In this document: positions 1-13,039 of the stretch, piece by piece
Layout of the letters: every line of letters starts with the position of its first letter
Position numbering within the stretch: position 1 is the first letter of the stretch
Assembly (NCBI RefSeq): GCF_032884065.1
Contig: NW_027062665.1
Coordinates: forward strand, 1,437,060-1,501,059
DNA from: Artemia franciscana
Taxonomy: Eukaryota; Arthropoda; Branchiopoda; Anostraca; Artemiidae
DNA length: 64,000 nt
Direction of reading: 5' to 3'
The notes under the pieces: model-generated
Database searches by the model: none
Seen by the model: only the letters and a program-made list of their open reading frames with translations
Told to the model about the DNA's origin: nothing
Made by a program: the position numbers and the translations under genes

Positions 1-420
1 CTGCTCAAAAGTAAGAGAAAGCCATATAGCCAAAAAAAGAATTAATATACAAATTTCATTTTAATAATTTATGGGCGGAGAGCCAAAACCAAACATGCAT
101 TAATTCAAAAACGTTCAGAAATTAAATAAAAAAAACTAATTTTTTTAGCTGAAAGTAAGGAGCGACATTAAAACTTAAAACGAACAGAAATTACTCCGTA
201 TATGAAATCGGTTGTCCCCTCCGCAATCCCTCGCTCTTTACGCTAAAGTTGGACTCTTTGCCACAACTCTACTTTTTGAAACAATTAAAAGCTTTAGCGT
301 AAAGAGTGAGGGATTGCGGAGGGGACAACCCATTTCATATACGGAGTAATTTCTGTTCGTTTTAAGTTTTAATGTCGCTCCTTACTTTCAGCTAAAAAAA
401 ATTAGTTTTTTTTATTTAAT
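1..420 (-). repeat. Family A foldback element, 5' end (copy A1)
   Basis: Non-coding repeat running off the left edge of the window; only the element's 5' end, in reverse orientation, is present. Positions 121-248 and 291-420 are inverted repeats matching over about 129 bp with only a few differences, enclosing a ~42-nt loop. The outer end reads ATTTAAT, the reverse of the family 5' end ATTAAAT. The arms belong to the type containing CCCCTCCGCAATCC, shared with the copy at 60574-62286, but the loop here is inverted relative to that copy. No ORF of note. Confidence 0.85.
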
Positions 421-2460
421 CACAGACTAGAGTGACACATACATTTTACCGCGTAACCAAAAACTCGGTACTTGCAAAACTTGCCAGACTCATTCGCAAC
501 CACCTCTTTAAATGCGAAGAGTTATCAGATATTTTCTTTTTTTTTCTATATGTTTTTTTTTATAATTAAAACAATTTTAACGTGAGACTCGATGCATTAA
601 AGCGTTGATACCTTTTCTACTTAATCACGATGAATATATAAGGTAAATTTAAAAAGGATAATTTCAAGAGACGCTTAGTTCCCATAAAGAGAAAGTCTCC
701 TTCAAAACTTGTCACTAAGAACAACTTTAGTAAAAGTTCAATTATCTTGAAACCTGGGAAAAGCCACTCTAGTGAAATAATTGACATTTAATCCGCCAAT
801 TTCATCTCTTTAAGACTAAGGATCAGCTGAAGCGGAAGATTTTGAATATTGTGGTGAAAGAAGCAATGTCAATGTGGATGAGTCAGGAACTAAAGCAAAT
901 ATTAGACAGACAAGCAAGCAATACTGAGACATGAGAGCAGAGGATATTAATACTTCAAGTGTGAATAAAGCCAAATAAATGACTTTTTATTCAAGCTTAC
1001 ATAAGCTATATAAATGAAGAAACCCCTTTTTAATTCCAAAAACGTTGTGAGTCATGCTATAGTGTGTAAAACTAGTTTTACTGCTGATGATGAACACTGT
1101 ATATGTGTTCAAAATATCCAGTTAAATAATTTTATATCTATTCACTGTCAATAAAAAGGTTTCATCCCTATTTTGGACTGTTTTACTTTCGTCATGGAAA
1201 GGCAGTGTGGTCTTCGAAGTTATCTACCTTCATCGTACAATCGTACCCTCGTCAGATAATCATACCCTCATCGTATACTGTCATCAGCAGAAAGAGGTTG
1301 CAAGGTATACAAAGACCCTAGAGAAAGAAAATATTACTAAGATAAATAATATTAATAAAACATTAATAAAATATTAACAGAAAATAATATTAATAAAATA
1401 TTAAGCCATCTCCAAGTGGGCTTTATTTTTTCTAAGTTGATGGCTAATACATGCGGCAAAGTTTTCATATAGCTGGCCATCTAAATTTTTTCCAGAACAG
1501 ATATAGATCTGTTCAGACTTTTCAATATAATTCTAACGGATTTTCTGCGTACATTCTACTTACAGTTTCAATTTAATTTTACCCTCTTTTCCCGGTGGGT
1601 AGAATGCAGCTTGTACAGCCAATTTAGCCTTCGTATTTTATTAGACAATACCCAATCCCCATGGCAGGATACCCATATTGCTGGTTATGTATATTCTGCC
1701 CAATGGAAGTCAATCCGGGTTTCTTAATATAATTTTACTAAATTTTGGAGTATACTGATTTAATGTCTTTGGAGAATATGTCCTTGATATTGTTTCATAG
1801 TTTATGTATGCCTATGCCTTTTGAACTCAAATAATCATAGGCTAATAGTAAAATGCTACAAGAATATTGTGTTAAGCATACAAAATTACACAAATGTTAA
1901 GTTGTTCTAAAACTTTTTTCTTTTATACAAGTCAATAGCTGTAATTCCCAGGATTGTCATGCTTTGTACTTAGACACAATTGCGTCTACCACATTGCATA
2001 GTATTTTTTACTAATGAGACATTACATTTTCAATCAAGAGATTAAATCTGGTTTTATTCAATAAATGTTTAAATCTCTTACTAAAAAGTTTAAATATTAA
2101 AATTTCTTTTTAGATAAATTAAATAAATAGAAATTTTGGTTAGAAATTTCTAACTTGAAATAAAAAAACTATCGTGTAGTAAAATAGCACCTAAAATATA
2201 AAAAAAGTTAACAATTTATTTATTTATAAGAAATAATAATTCATTGTTCGAAAACTTAAATTTCTTGAGAATTTTGTTTGTTAGGATAATGAACTTATTG
2301 AAGTTACTAAATTTTAGAGAAACTGAACTATTGAATTTTTTGTTAGAAATACTATAATCTTGTCTAAACCAACGAATGCTAAAATTTATTACATTTAAAG
2401 ATTACAAGTTCAATTCCCAAAAGCTTTGACACAGCATATGCAAGAAAATGCAAGATTCAG
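421..2460. other. AT-rich stretch without recognisable gene
   Basis: No ORF or conserved domain seen. The only recognisable piece is 1194-1216, a 23-nt perfect match (ATGGAAAGGCAGTGTGGTCT, continuing TCG) to the sequence beyond the 3' flanking repeat of the Penelope-like element (15322-15344, minus strand). It may be a short relic of the same family's 3' end. The rest is A/T-rich, with short AATATTAATAAA-type repeats near 1330-1400. Confidence 0.5.
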
Positions 2461-2855
2461 ATCAAACAGTTCATGGTAACGAACTGTAGTAAGGAGCTAC
2501 CCAACTCAATAATAGTAACCGAAACTCTAAAAACGGAATTTTGATACCGATAGTGACATAAAAAGAATTGCATTTTAATGTTGATTTTAAATATACAAGT
2601 TTCATCAAGTTTAATCTTACCCATCAAAAGTTACGAGCCTGATAAAATTTGGCTTATTTTAGAAAATAGGGAGAAACAACCCCTAAAAGTCATAGAATTT
2701 TTACAAAAATCCCACCATCAGATTCACCGTATCAGAGAACCCTACTGTAGAAGTTTCAAACTCTTATCTACAAAAATGTGGAATTTTGTATTTTTGCCAG
2801 AAGACAGATCACGGATCCGTGTTTATTTGTGTATCTGTTATTTTGTTGTAAAACC
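2461..2855 (-). repeat. Family A, 3' end fragment (copy A2)
   Basis: Starts with the reverse complement of the family 3' end (ATCAAACAGTTC...GAACTG, a 20-nt terminal hairpin with one mismatch) and follows the conserved body through the segments for 'catcaaaagttacgagcctg' and 'gccagaagacagatcacgg'. It stops after about 395 bp, so the 5' three quarters are missing. The 123-codon ORF across this segment is antisense to a non-coding repeat and is not a gene. Confidence 0.85.
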
Positions 2856-3039
2856 TATTATTCTTAAGCAGAAATTCAATTCTTATTCCAAGTATAAATC
2901 ACACCCAGGGACGGCTAGAAATTCATTATCAGGTAAACCCCTTAAGTAGCAAAGTGAAATGAAATACGAAGTGAAATGAATAAATGCCAGTCAACAACTG
3001 ATGTCAATAATAATGTCTGATTTAAAACAGTTAACAAGA

Positions 3040-3560
3040 CCTGTGGGAAATGCTCGTAATCAAACCATCTTCCCCCAGAAGTTTAAGGACCAATATCCGG
3101 ACCAATATCCATAGCATTCATTCGTTTGATGCCTTTAAAAACCAATTAAAAATATTTTTGGTTGATAAATATAATGGGAAATAAATTTGAGAATTTTTGA
3201 ATTGGTTTGAATTAATATTGTTATATGTTTAATAATATTATGAATAATGACGGTAGTGCGACATCCCTAGATGCTAGACTTGAGCATGTTTATTTATTTA
3301 ATTTTAATTGTTGTGATTTTGTGATGGTGGGAGATGGTGTGGACTTGGATTTGAATTTCGAGGACGAAGTGGTAAGTAAAAATAACCCAAAATTATTTAA
3401 TTGGATTTCTTGTTTGTTTTTTAAGAAGAGACTCTTTGGTTGGTATTTATTTTTGTTTTGACCCCTATGTAACGGGCCATGGAGCTTTGTAGGGGTAGAA
3501 AGTTATTGTTGTCCATTTATTTTGATGTTAATAAACTGAACTGAACTGAACTGAACTGAA
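3040..3560 (+). mobile_element. CR1-like non-LTR retrotransposon, 3' end fragment with (CTGAA)n tail
   Basis: The plus strand at about 3080-3183 reads as a degraded reverse-transcriptase C terminus (a stretch resembling IHSFDAFKNQLKIFLV, like the final ORF2 helix of CR1/L2-type elements). A ~350-nt A/T-rich 3' UTR follows, ending in AATAAA and five CTGAA units (3535-3560). Short microsatellite tails after AATAAA are typical of this group. The 5' part is absent, as expected for 5'-truncated insertion. The clade call is by eye and tentative. Confidence 0.5.
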
Positions 3561-5150
3561 CACCAATGCTGTACTTTTTGCTTAATACCACTCTCTTGTG
3601 GATAGGGCGTCACCGAATTAGCGACAATTTGGCTGAAGTTGAATAAAGAATTCACCAATAATTCTTTTTCATAATTATCTATTATTATTCCCCACTTCGC
3701 ACTAAAAACCATGGAATATTGACTGCAAACCTCGAATCTGATTCCCAAGGGAATTTAAGCTGCGAAAATAGCAGCAAAACAGTGATCCGATTATAATAAC
3801 AATATAAAATGAAAGTCCAAAGAGAAATTGTACAGGTTTAACAAGGTTATATCCCAAGAAATTTAAGGCAAAAAAAATCTAATTCATTACTGAATGTTTG
3901 AACTTATTGTTCAAACATTCTTGGGGGGCGCCCGGCCCCCCAAGACCATTTCTTGTCAACGTACTTTTGGCAGAAGGCTAAGCAGGTTTTTTTTTTTTTT
4001 TTTTTTTTTTTACCTCGGTAACCAAATAACCTGGGCTAATGGGATAGGTCAGTTATGATTCTCATAGGCGTGTTTCCTTTCTTCTGTATCTAATTTGGCA
4101 GAAACTTATAGAAAAAGCAAATGGGTGCCTAAGGATTAAAGCGGATGAATTTTAAGAATCATCTGCCACTTCTGGATCACCTATCTTTTGTGCTGGTGTC
4201 TACAATTATTTGAGATTTAGTAGGAGGGTACTTTCAGCCAAAGATACGTGATTCAAAAAGCCTTAGATTATTGAACGTTAAAGACCAGATATAGTAGATA
4301 ATGCAGCAACACTTGACATGAACTATTTGTGGAATTGCAGCACATTAGCGGGCAAGCATCTTGGAGCTTGAGAGGACCGTCCAGACTTGCTGATTTGGTG
4401 CAGTCTGCCAGATTTGATTGTATTGATGTTGCACTAGTTGCAGTCTCTGATAGTTCCAGCACCAAGGCAGCGTCTATAGAAAACGGAGTACTGAACAAAA
4501 TCGAATTGACTTCTATTGTCTAAACGTTGCATGCAATGGAAAAAGTGTTAGTTCTTATAAATTGTTTACCAGAGTAACTTCAACCAGAATGTTTGCCGAT
4601 TTTACTAACAAGATTACTTAACAGTTAGGCAATTAATCTTCTTCTTATTTTCGAGACTAGAGCTTAATTCTATCATTAATTAATAGCAAAATTAACTCCA
4701 GAATTGTTGTTTGAATAGTTCTCTTGCCTCTTTTAGAACGAATTGGCTTTGTTTCCGTTTCAATTTATTACTTGTTTGAACATCATTCGCTATCCTTCAG
4801 AACATGGAATTAGCTTTATCAATGTTAGATGTTTTTCTTTGCCCCACGGGCAATCGAATTTCTTCAGACGGATATCGCTTTTCTAGTAGCAAAACAAACA
4901 AAGACATTTTGACGAGATATAGGATAGAAATTCTGACTACCCATAATGCAATAAAAAAACATTTTTATTAGGAAAAGACGTTTAAATCATTCATTATTCA
5001 ATCAAACCTATGGTTTCATACCACACATCAAGGAAAACATAGGGAAATCCAAATCTTTCCTACATATTTCAAGAACTATACGCAAGAACTAATTTTTCCC
5101 TTGAAAACTGGTATTAATAGAGCTCTTAGTACATTAGAATCATCTCTTTA
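3561..5150. other. Intergenic stretch without recognisable gene
   Basis: No supported gene. It contains a two-hairpin structure (3892-3944) and a poly-T run of about 25 nt (roughly 3987-4011). The poly-T could be the A-tail of a retroposed sequence on the minus strand, but nothing upstream of it is recognisable. The short ORFs at 4268-4523 overlap each other on opposite strands and show no domain. Confidence 0.4.
3892..3944. other. Two adjacent perfect hairpins
   Basis: GAATGTTTGAAC (3892-3903) pairs perfectly with 3909-3920 across a TTATT loop. Immediately after, TTGGGGGGC (3921-3929) pairs with GCCCCCCAA (3935-3943) across GCCCG. The second stem is GC-only in an AT-rich setting and resembles the GC-rich subterminal hairpins of Helitron 3' ends seen at 22240-22254, but no CTRR terminus follows within the usual ~12 nt. 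Confidence 0.7.
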
Positions 5151-5159
5151 AGGTTTTTA

Positions 5160-5270
5160 CTTGCTGCTAGCAAGCAACATGCTAGCAATAAGGTGCTACT
5201 AGCAAGCAACATGCTAGCAGCAAGGTGCTGCTAGCAGCAAGGTGCTGCTGCTAGCATAAAATGATAAAGT
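5160..5270. repeat. Short GCTAGCA-rich repeat cluster
   Basis: The words AGCAAGCAACATGCTAGCA and GCAAGGTGCTGCTAGCA recur three to four times in about 100 bp directly before the 51-bp array. Units are irregular and contain the palindrome GCTAGC. No coding potential. Confidence 0.75.
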
Positions 5271-5274
5271 CTTT

Positions 5275-6380
5275 TAGAGCCAATGGTGACAAATAGGGCG
5301 TCAAATAGACGTTTCAAAGATCCGTTAAAGCATAGAGAGACACTTAGAGCGTTGAATACACTTCAAATATCGGTTAGAGTCAATGCTGACGCATAAGGTG
5401 TCGAATAGACGTTTCAAAGATCCGTTGTAGCCAATGCTGACACATAGGGCGTTAAGTAGACGTTTCAAAGATCCGTTAAAGCATAGAGAGACACTTAGAG
5501 CGTTGAATACACTTCAAACATCGGTTAGAGTCAATGCTGACGCATAAGGTGTCGAATAGAGGTTTCAAAGATCCGTTGGAGCCAATGCTGACACATAGGG
5601 CGTTAAGTAGACGTTTCAAAGATCCGTTAAAGCATAGAGAGACACTTAGAGCGTTGAATACACTTCAAATATCGGTTAGAGTCAATGCTGACGCATAAGG
5701 TGTCGAATAGACGTTTCAAAGATCCGTTGGAGCCAATGCTGACACATAGGGCGTTAAGTAGACGTTTTAAAGATCCGTTAGAGCCAATGCTGACACATAG
5801 AGCATCAAGTAGGCTTTTCAAACATAGGTTAAAGCCAATACCGACACATAGGGCGTCAAATGCTCAGTTCAAATATCGGTTAGAGTCAATGCTGACACAT
5901 AGGGCATCAAATAGACGTTTCAAAGATCCGTAAAAGCATAGAGAGACACTTAGAGCGTTGAATACACTTCAAATATCGGTTAGAGTCAATGCTGACGCTT
6001 AAGGTGTCGAATAGACGTTTCAAAGATCCGTTGGAGCCAATGCTGACACATAGAGCGTTAAGTAGACGTTTTAAAGATCCGTTAGAGCCAATGCTGACAC
6101 ATAGAGCATCAAGTAGGCTTTTCAAACATAGGTTAAAGCCAATACCGACACATAGGGCGTCAAATGCTCAGTTCAAATATCGGTTAGAGTCAATGCTGAC
6201 ACATAGGGCATCAAATAGACGTTTCAAAGATCGGTTGAGCCAATGCGGACACAATATAGGGCCCCGAATAGACGTTTCAAGCATCAATAAGAGCCGATGC
6301 TGACACGTAGGGCGTCGAATAGACATTTCAAGTATCACTTAGAGCCAATGTTGACACATAGGGCGTCAAATAAACGATTT
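5275..6380. repeat. 51-bp tandem array with higher-order repeat
   Basis: About 21 head-to-tail units built on a 51-nt consensus (TTAGAGCCAATGCTGACACA, then TAGGGCGTCAAATAGACGTT, then TCAAAGATCCG), interspersed with diverged 49-nt units (TTAAAGCATAGAGAGACACT...). The 49-nt type recurs at about 5330, 5481, 5632 and 5936, giving a 151-bp higher-order unit (49+51+51) and a 304-bp block repeated almost identically (5632-5935 and 5936-6239). Because 51 is a multiple of three, frames stay open locally and read as 17-residue repeats (MLTHRASNRRFKDPLEP). The 49-nt units break the frame, so a protein is unlikely. This is a minisatellite/satellite. Confidence 0.9.
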
Positions 6381-6904
6381 AATTGTTGGGTATTTTTTAA
6401 AGGGACGAGTAGTAACCTCGTTGTTCAGCCTAGTTGCATAGGGGATCGAACCCTCGGTGCTGTATTGCCAAGCAGAATTTTAATTTACTTTTCTACCCCA
6501 GGGTATTACTTACTAATGCCTATAGGTAATTTCAACCTTAAGCCATTTAAGGAAAACCCAACTGCAAACAACGTTTCTCTCACCTCAGTTCGAGGCTTCA
6601 CTCATTCATTCCTCTCTTGAAGCTTTATTTTTCTTTAAATATCTCCTCATGACCTCTCCTCAATTCTTTCAAGGGCTTCTTGCTTTGCTTTTGGAACTAA
6701 GTGGTTGCAAAATTGCACGATTTTCGAAAGCCTATCATCCTCCAACCATTAAACACGATCCACCTTAACTTTTCTTTCGTCATAGCCGAAGACAGGGCAA
6801 TTCAATCACATTTGTCGTCAATCTTATTGTTTCATTCCATTAATCAAATAGATAAAACGGGATAGCTAGCTTAAATAGTTTGCCTCTGATAATACTTAAA
6901 CATT
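6381..6904. other. Stretch without recognisable gene
   Basis: The reading frame of the tandem array runs on to about 6620 but shows no domain. Positions 6443-6452 match a Pol III B box on the minus strand (GGTTCGATCC), yet no A box lies at the right distance and no cloverleaf forms. Nothing else is identified. Confidence 0.4.
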
Positions 6905-8760
<1,856 letters not shown>

Positions 8761-11149
8761 TTAGCTAGCCAACCATTACTTGATAATGAATTCCTTAACC
8801 AATTATAATTTGGTTCTTATTAACTAAGATATCGAATAATGTTTCAAAATAAACTATTAATCTTTTTGTTCTAATTGACTATTAAAACTATCAAAAGATT
8901 AATTATAGATTTGAAGCATATTTTCAAGTTTTGGTAATATTCCCTTGCTCTGAAAGGTTTAAACAGACTCGTTTAATTTTCCAAGATAGGTTGGAAGAAA
9001 TTCTATTACTGACTTCCTACAGCTTGGGAAATTACTATTTCTTCACGACACTTTGATATATCAACATCAGAGAAGAGAGTTGTCATAATGAAAACATTTA
9101 ACTTTGGCTAGGTTTCTTCTCCCTTTTCTATTAAATACAATCTAAGAGGAAAAAGAGTCATCGCTAATGTAGTGTAGTAAGATAAAATAATATTTATTTC
9201 AGAAAGTGGCCAAAAGGCCACTTTCCAAAAGGCCACAAGTCCAAAAGGGCCGAATTCGCAAGTGTCAGTGCAAAATTATGAAATTGCAATCAATAAAAAG
9301 TGAAACGATAAAAACTCGCTAAGTTAAAACAGGGGAAATGAATTTAGTGAGAAGGGGAGGGAGTTATTGATTTAAATTTTCAACTATGTGAGGGACGAAT
9401 GTTCGTCTATAACTTTCAGTGGAAACTCTTATTGGGGCAAGAAGAGGGATTTTTCTTGAAACAGAACGTTGGGGGTGAGTTCGGGGGGGGGGGGGGGATA
9501 AATGTTCACTAGGGAAATGAGAAGTAGTACGAGGGCTCTACACGGCATTGTGGTCAAAACGCAAGAAAATTTTTGCTCCCCTTTCCCATTAAAAAGCTTT
9601 AAAAATAGCTCTCCTTTGGGAGCTATTTACCATGACTGATTTGTGGACAATCCGTAAGCTATATTACAAGCATGCAAAGTATATTCTAAGTCTTGTTGGT
9701 ATATTTTAATTATATTCTAAGTCTAAGTCTTGTAACCATATGGTGTTACTGATCCATTTGTAGCTGTGGACCAACGACGTGCCGAATTTGTTTCATCTCG
9801 AGACCGTAGCTACCCGTATTACAGTGCGTTTATTTAGTATTGTTTGCCATAGTCTGATTTTTTTTTCTCTCTTCTCTTTTTTTCCTTTACTTCATATGGG
9901 CACTTTCGTGTCGTTTTATATGGGTCAATAAAATTATTGATTAAGGGTGACTAGATTTGCTCTCCGAAGAAGGGAGATGTAAGGCACTTTATCCTCATTG
10001 AAGATAATTCTTAGGCACCTTTTTTGACTGCCTCTATTCTAAGGGTAGTGCAGTGTAATATAGTGCAATGTAATGGTAATTTAGTTTTTTAAGTTCAGTT
10101 TATTTAGTTTTGCGGTGTACTTTCGTGAGCCAACACTGTTATTTCTTTTTACTTAATATTCGGGCATTATCAAACATGTCAAACTTCTAGATAGTAAAAA
10201 GAACTTAAAACCTGACTATTTGTTTTTATATGAGATTTTAAGCCAACTAAAAGAAGTAAAAGTTTTTGAGTCAAAATAGTTATTAACTTTCTGTTATTCT
10301 GTGCTTTTTCTAAATTCCCACAGCTATGGTTTCTTTACAGTCCATTTACACATAAACATCAGAGAAAGAGTTATTGTAACGAAGACGCTTGAGCTTTATA
10401 TTCTGTCTGCAAGTTTTTGGTATGTTGTTTCTCTGCAGTACTTAAGTCTTAATGTTCCAACTTACGACGGCAACTTTTCTATCATTAAATACAAAGCAAT
10501 CAACTTTATCAGTCACCAAATTAGATTTCTGAAATCTTCTATACATTTTTTAGATCGAAAAATACGCTGAAAAGGTTAGAAAACATGAAAAAATAGTAAA
10601 ATTTCCGTATTTTACAAAAAAATTTGTTCATACTATAAACAAAAGTCTAAGAATTATCATGACTCTGGCTGAGTGAATTTATAGATTCAAATGAAATGGA
10701 TCCAATAATGTAAATATCTCGCCCTTTGACCATAAATTACAGTTGTGCGCCTTTAGAACGTAGAACGCTGTAGAACTTAAGCTTCAACTGATATCAAAGA
10801 GAAAAAGAGATATTACTTCGAAAGGGTCCTTTAATTTCACTGGTTTAATTCTGTGATGTGCTTTCACAAGCCAATCAAATTATTCCCTAATTCTGTAGAT
10901 ACAAAAGAGGCAAACTTTTCAAAACCTGCTTTGTTTACTTGCAAGGAAAGTCAGTAAAAAATAAATATTTATGAGTCACTGCATTCCTTAAGAATACACT
11001 CATGGTTTTTCTTTGATTGAATCTTCAAAGAAGCCGTAAAAACAATTCAAGACCCCACTTTGACACTTATATGAACTTTTACTATTTTCGTATTTTATAC
11101 GAAAATACCATACTTTAATAGCGTCGTATATAAATTATGGCTGTTTAAT
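8761..11149. other. Low-information stretch; small hairpin and poly-G run
   Basis: No gene supported. GAAAGTGGCC (9202-9211) pairs perfectly with GGCCACTTTC (9216-9225) around AAAA, followed by a further AAAAGGCCAC copy. A poly-G tract lies near 9482-9497. The segment 10617-10695 is duplicated, with divergence, at 11847-11926, and 10900-10935 at 11926-11965, on either side of the LINE fragment. The 89-codon ORF at 10301-10570 shows no domain. Confidence 0.45.
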
Positions 11150-11845
11150 CTGGGCTAGTAACTTTCAGTTTAATTATTGGAGAGTTCAAGTGCAACAGAA
11201 TAAGGCAATTAGAATTCTAGGAAATTTTGATCGTGGAAGCGCTAGCACTGTTTCTATATATAAGAAGTTTGATATTTTGGATGTTGGAAAAATCAGAGAC
11301 ATGCAGATTGGTATTTTAGTATATCAGTGTCTACATAATTTAGGGCCTGATATTTTTAATGATTTTTTTAGCTTGGGTTCTTCCTATCATGATTATGACA
11401 CGCGAAATTCAAATAATCTTGTTCATGAGTTTTGAAATACTTCCCGGTCGGCTCATGTCATCAGATACATGGGACCGTCCGTCTGGAATCCATCCCCACA
11501 GCAAATTAAGGAATCAGAGAGTCTGCCTCAGCTAAAGCGTCACCTCAAGGCCCATCTTCTGACCAATTAGTAATGTTGAGAATTTTAGATTGAGAGAAGG
11601 GCATCTCCCCCCATTTTGTTAAATTGACCATTAGTTTTTTTTTTTTTGTGTTTTTTTTTTCTTTTTTTCGTAGTTTATTTATCTTATTTATTTTCTTTTT
11701 GATGTAAGTGAAATATTTTAAAGAAATAGATCGTATTTGATGTCAGCTATGCTTACAGGCCATTGCGGCCTATTTTTTTTTTAGCTGATGAATGAAAGTT
11801 TATTGTATTGTTTTTTGAATAAAATTACCTACCTACCTACCTATA
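11150..11845 (+). mobile_element. CR1-like LINE, C-terminal RT end and 3' UTR with (TACC)n tail
   Basis: The open frame at 11190-11435 (81 codons) plus its continuation after a TGA to about 11570 reads as the C-terminal region of a CR1-like ORF2: QQNKAIRILGNF near the start, YDTRNSNNL in the middle, then GPSVWN and a final LKRHLKAHLL helix. A 3' UTR with T-rich stretches follows and ends in AATAAAATTACCTACCTACC, a microsatellite tail typical of CR1/L2-type 3' ends. The nonsense codon TGA at 11433-11435 and the lack of any 5' part make it a dead 5'-truncated copy. Confidence 0.7.
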
Positions 11846-13039
11846 AAAAATTAGTTCATTCTCTAAACAAAAGTCTAAGAATTATCAGGACTCTGGCTGA
11901 ATAAATTTATAGATTCAAATCAAATACAAAAGAGGCAAAATTTCCAAAACCTGCGTGGTTAGTGTGGACGCTGTTCTTTGGACACATACAGTGTATTTTT
12001 TGCCTTTTAGTGCTATCAAATTAAAAGAAAAATTGATACCAAAGTGAGAAACAACTGTGACACTGAAAGGAATAGAAACTATTCTATATAAAGGGGGCTG
12101 CTACCTTCCTCAGCCACCTACTTTTCGCAAAAGTTGACCAGTGCTTTACTAGACAAATTTTAAGTTCAACTTATATAGCGAACTGGTACTAACTAGCGTT
12201 TTTTTTAAACACTAGGCCCTTAAAGAAAAATTTGGGGTAAAAATTATGTTGTTTAAAGCAAATGAAAATACCACTTTTTTGCTGCATATGAATGTACCTT
12301 CATATTTTTTTTCTGTTGTTTACTTTTTATCACATTGCTCTAATGGGAGAAATTAAATGTCAACAAATTTAGAAAAACAAGCTACTTTAGCATAAAAAAT
12401 GAGTTTTGAAGGGTTTAGAAACACCCTCACATAAATGTAATTTCTGTTTGCTCTAAGTTTTAATGTCCCCTTTAGATTAATAGAAAAAATTGGTCTATTT
12501 CTAATATAGAGATTACATTATTATATTTACTGTCACAAAAAGTGGAAATGTGGGGGAGTGGACATCATCCTCTAAGTAAAGGGAGTAACATGAGTAGGGC
12601 TCACAACCCCTATCCCTTCTCAAGGATAGAACATAATTTGCACATTACTGAAAAAAATGGATACACATTATTAGTTTAATATACATGTGCTAAAATTCAT
12701 TCCATAAAATTTTTTTTTTTAATTTATTAAAGTTATAAAAGTGAAAACATTAAAAAAAAATTCAGTAAGTATAAATGATGTTCGTTCCCTGAGAAGGCAT
12801 AGGGGTTGAGAGCCCTACTCATGATAATTTCTGCTCGTTTTGAGTCTGTCTCGCTTATTTATTGTATTTTCGGTTTGTTTTGGGTTTTAATTTTTTCTTA
12901 ATTCTTATTTATGCTAGTTTAACGCCTGGATAAGTTATTTGATTCTATATTTGCTTATTTTGGTTTAATGGAGTTCTTTACTTTTCCTTAAAAAACTTAC
13001 TTTGTGGAAAAAGTTTTTGTTTAATTAATTTCTGTCCAT
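11846..13039. other. Diverged repeat relics and a 36-bp inverted repeat
   Basis: 12050-12200 and 12385-12490 look like an eroded Family A 5' hairpin (GGGGGCTGCTACCTTCCTCA on one side; AATTTCTGTTTGCTCTAAGTTTTAATGT on the other, with many changes). 12589-12624 (CATGAGTAGGGCTCACAACC...) is inverted at 12786-12823 with a few mismatches, spaced by about 160 bp of A/T-rich DNA: a small possible MITE or foldback. No gene. Confidence 0.45.

Noticed and set aside
3987..4011. Processed pseudogene suggested by the poly-T run
   Set aside because: No recognisable coding sequence adjoins the tract on the minus strand and no target duplication was found.
5275..6380. CRISPR-like regular repeat array
   Set aside because: Units are tandem without unique spacers, 51 bp long and diverged, and the window is eukaryotic.
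6443..6452. Pol III B-box-like GGTTCGATCC on the minus strand, suggesting a tRNA or tRNA-derived SINE
   Set aside because: No A box at the proper distance and no acceptor, D or anticodon stems could be drawn; probably chance.
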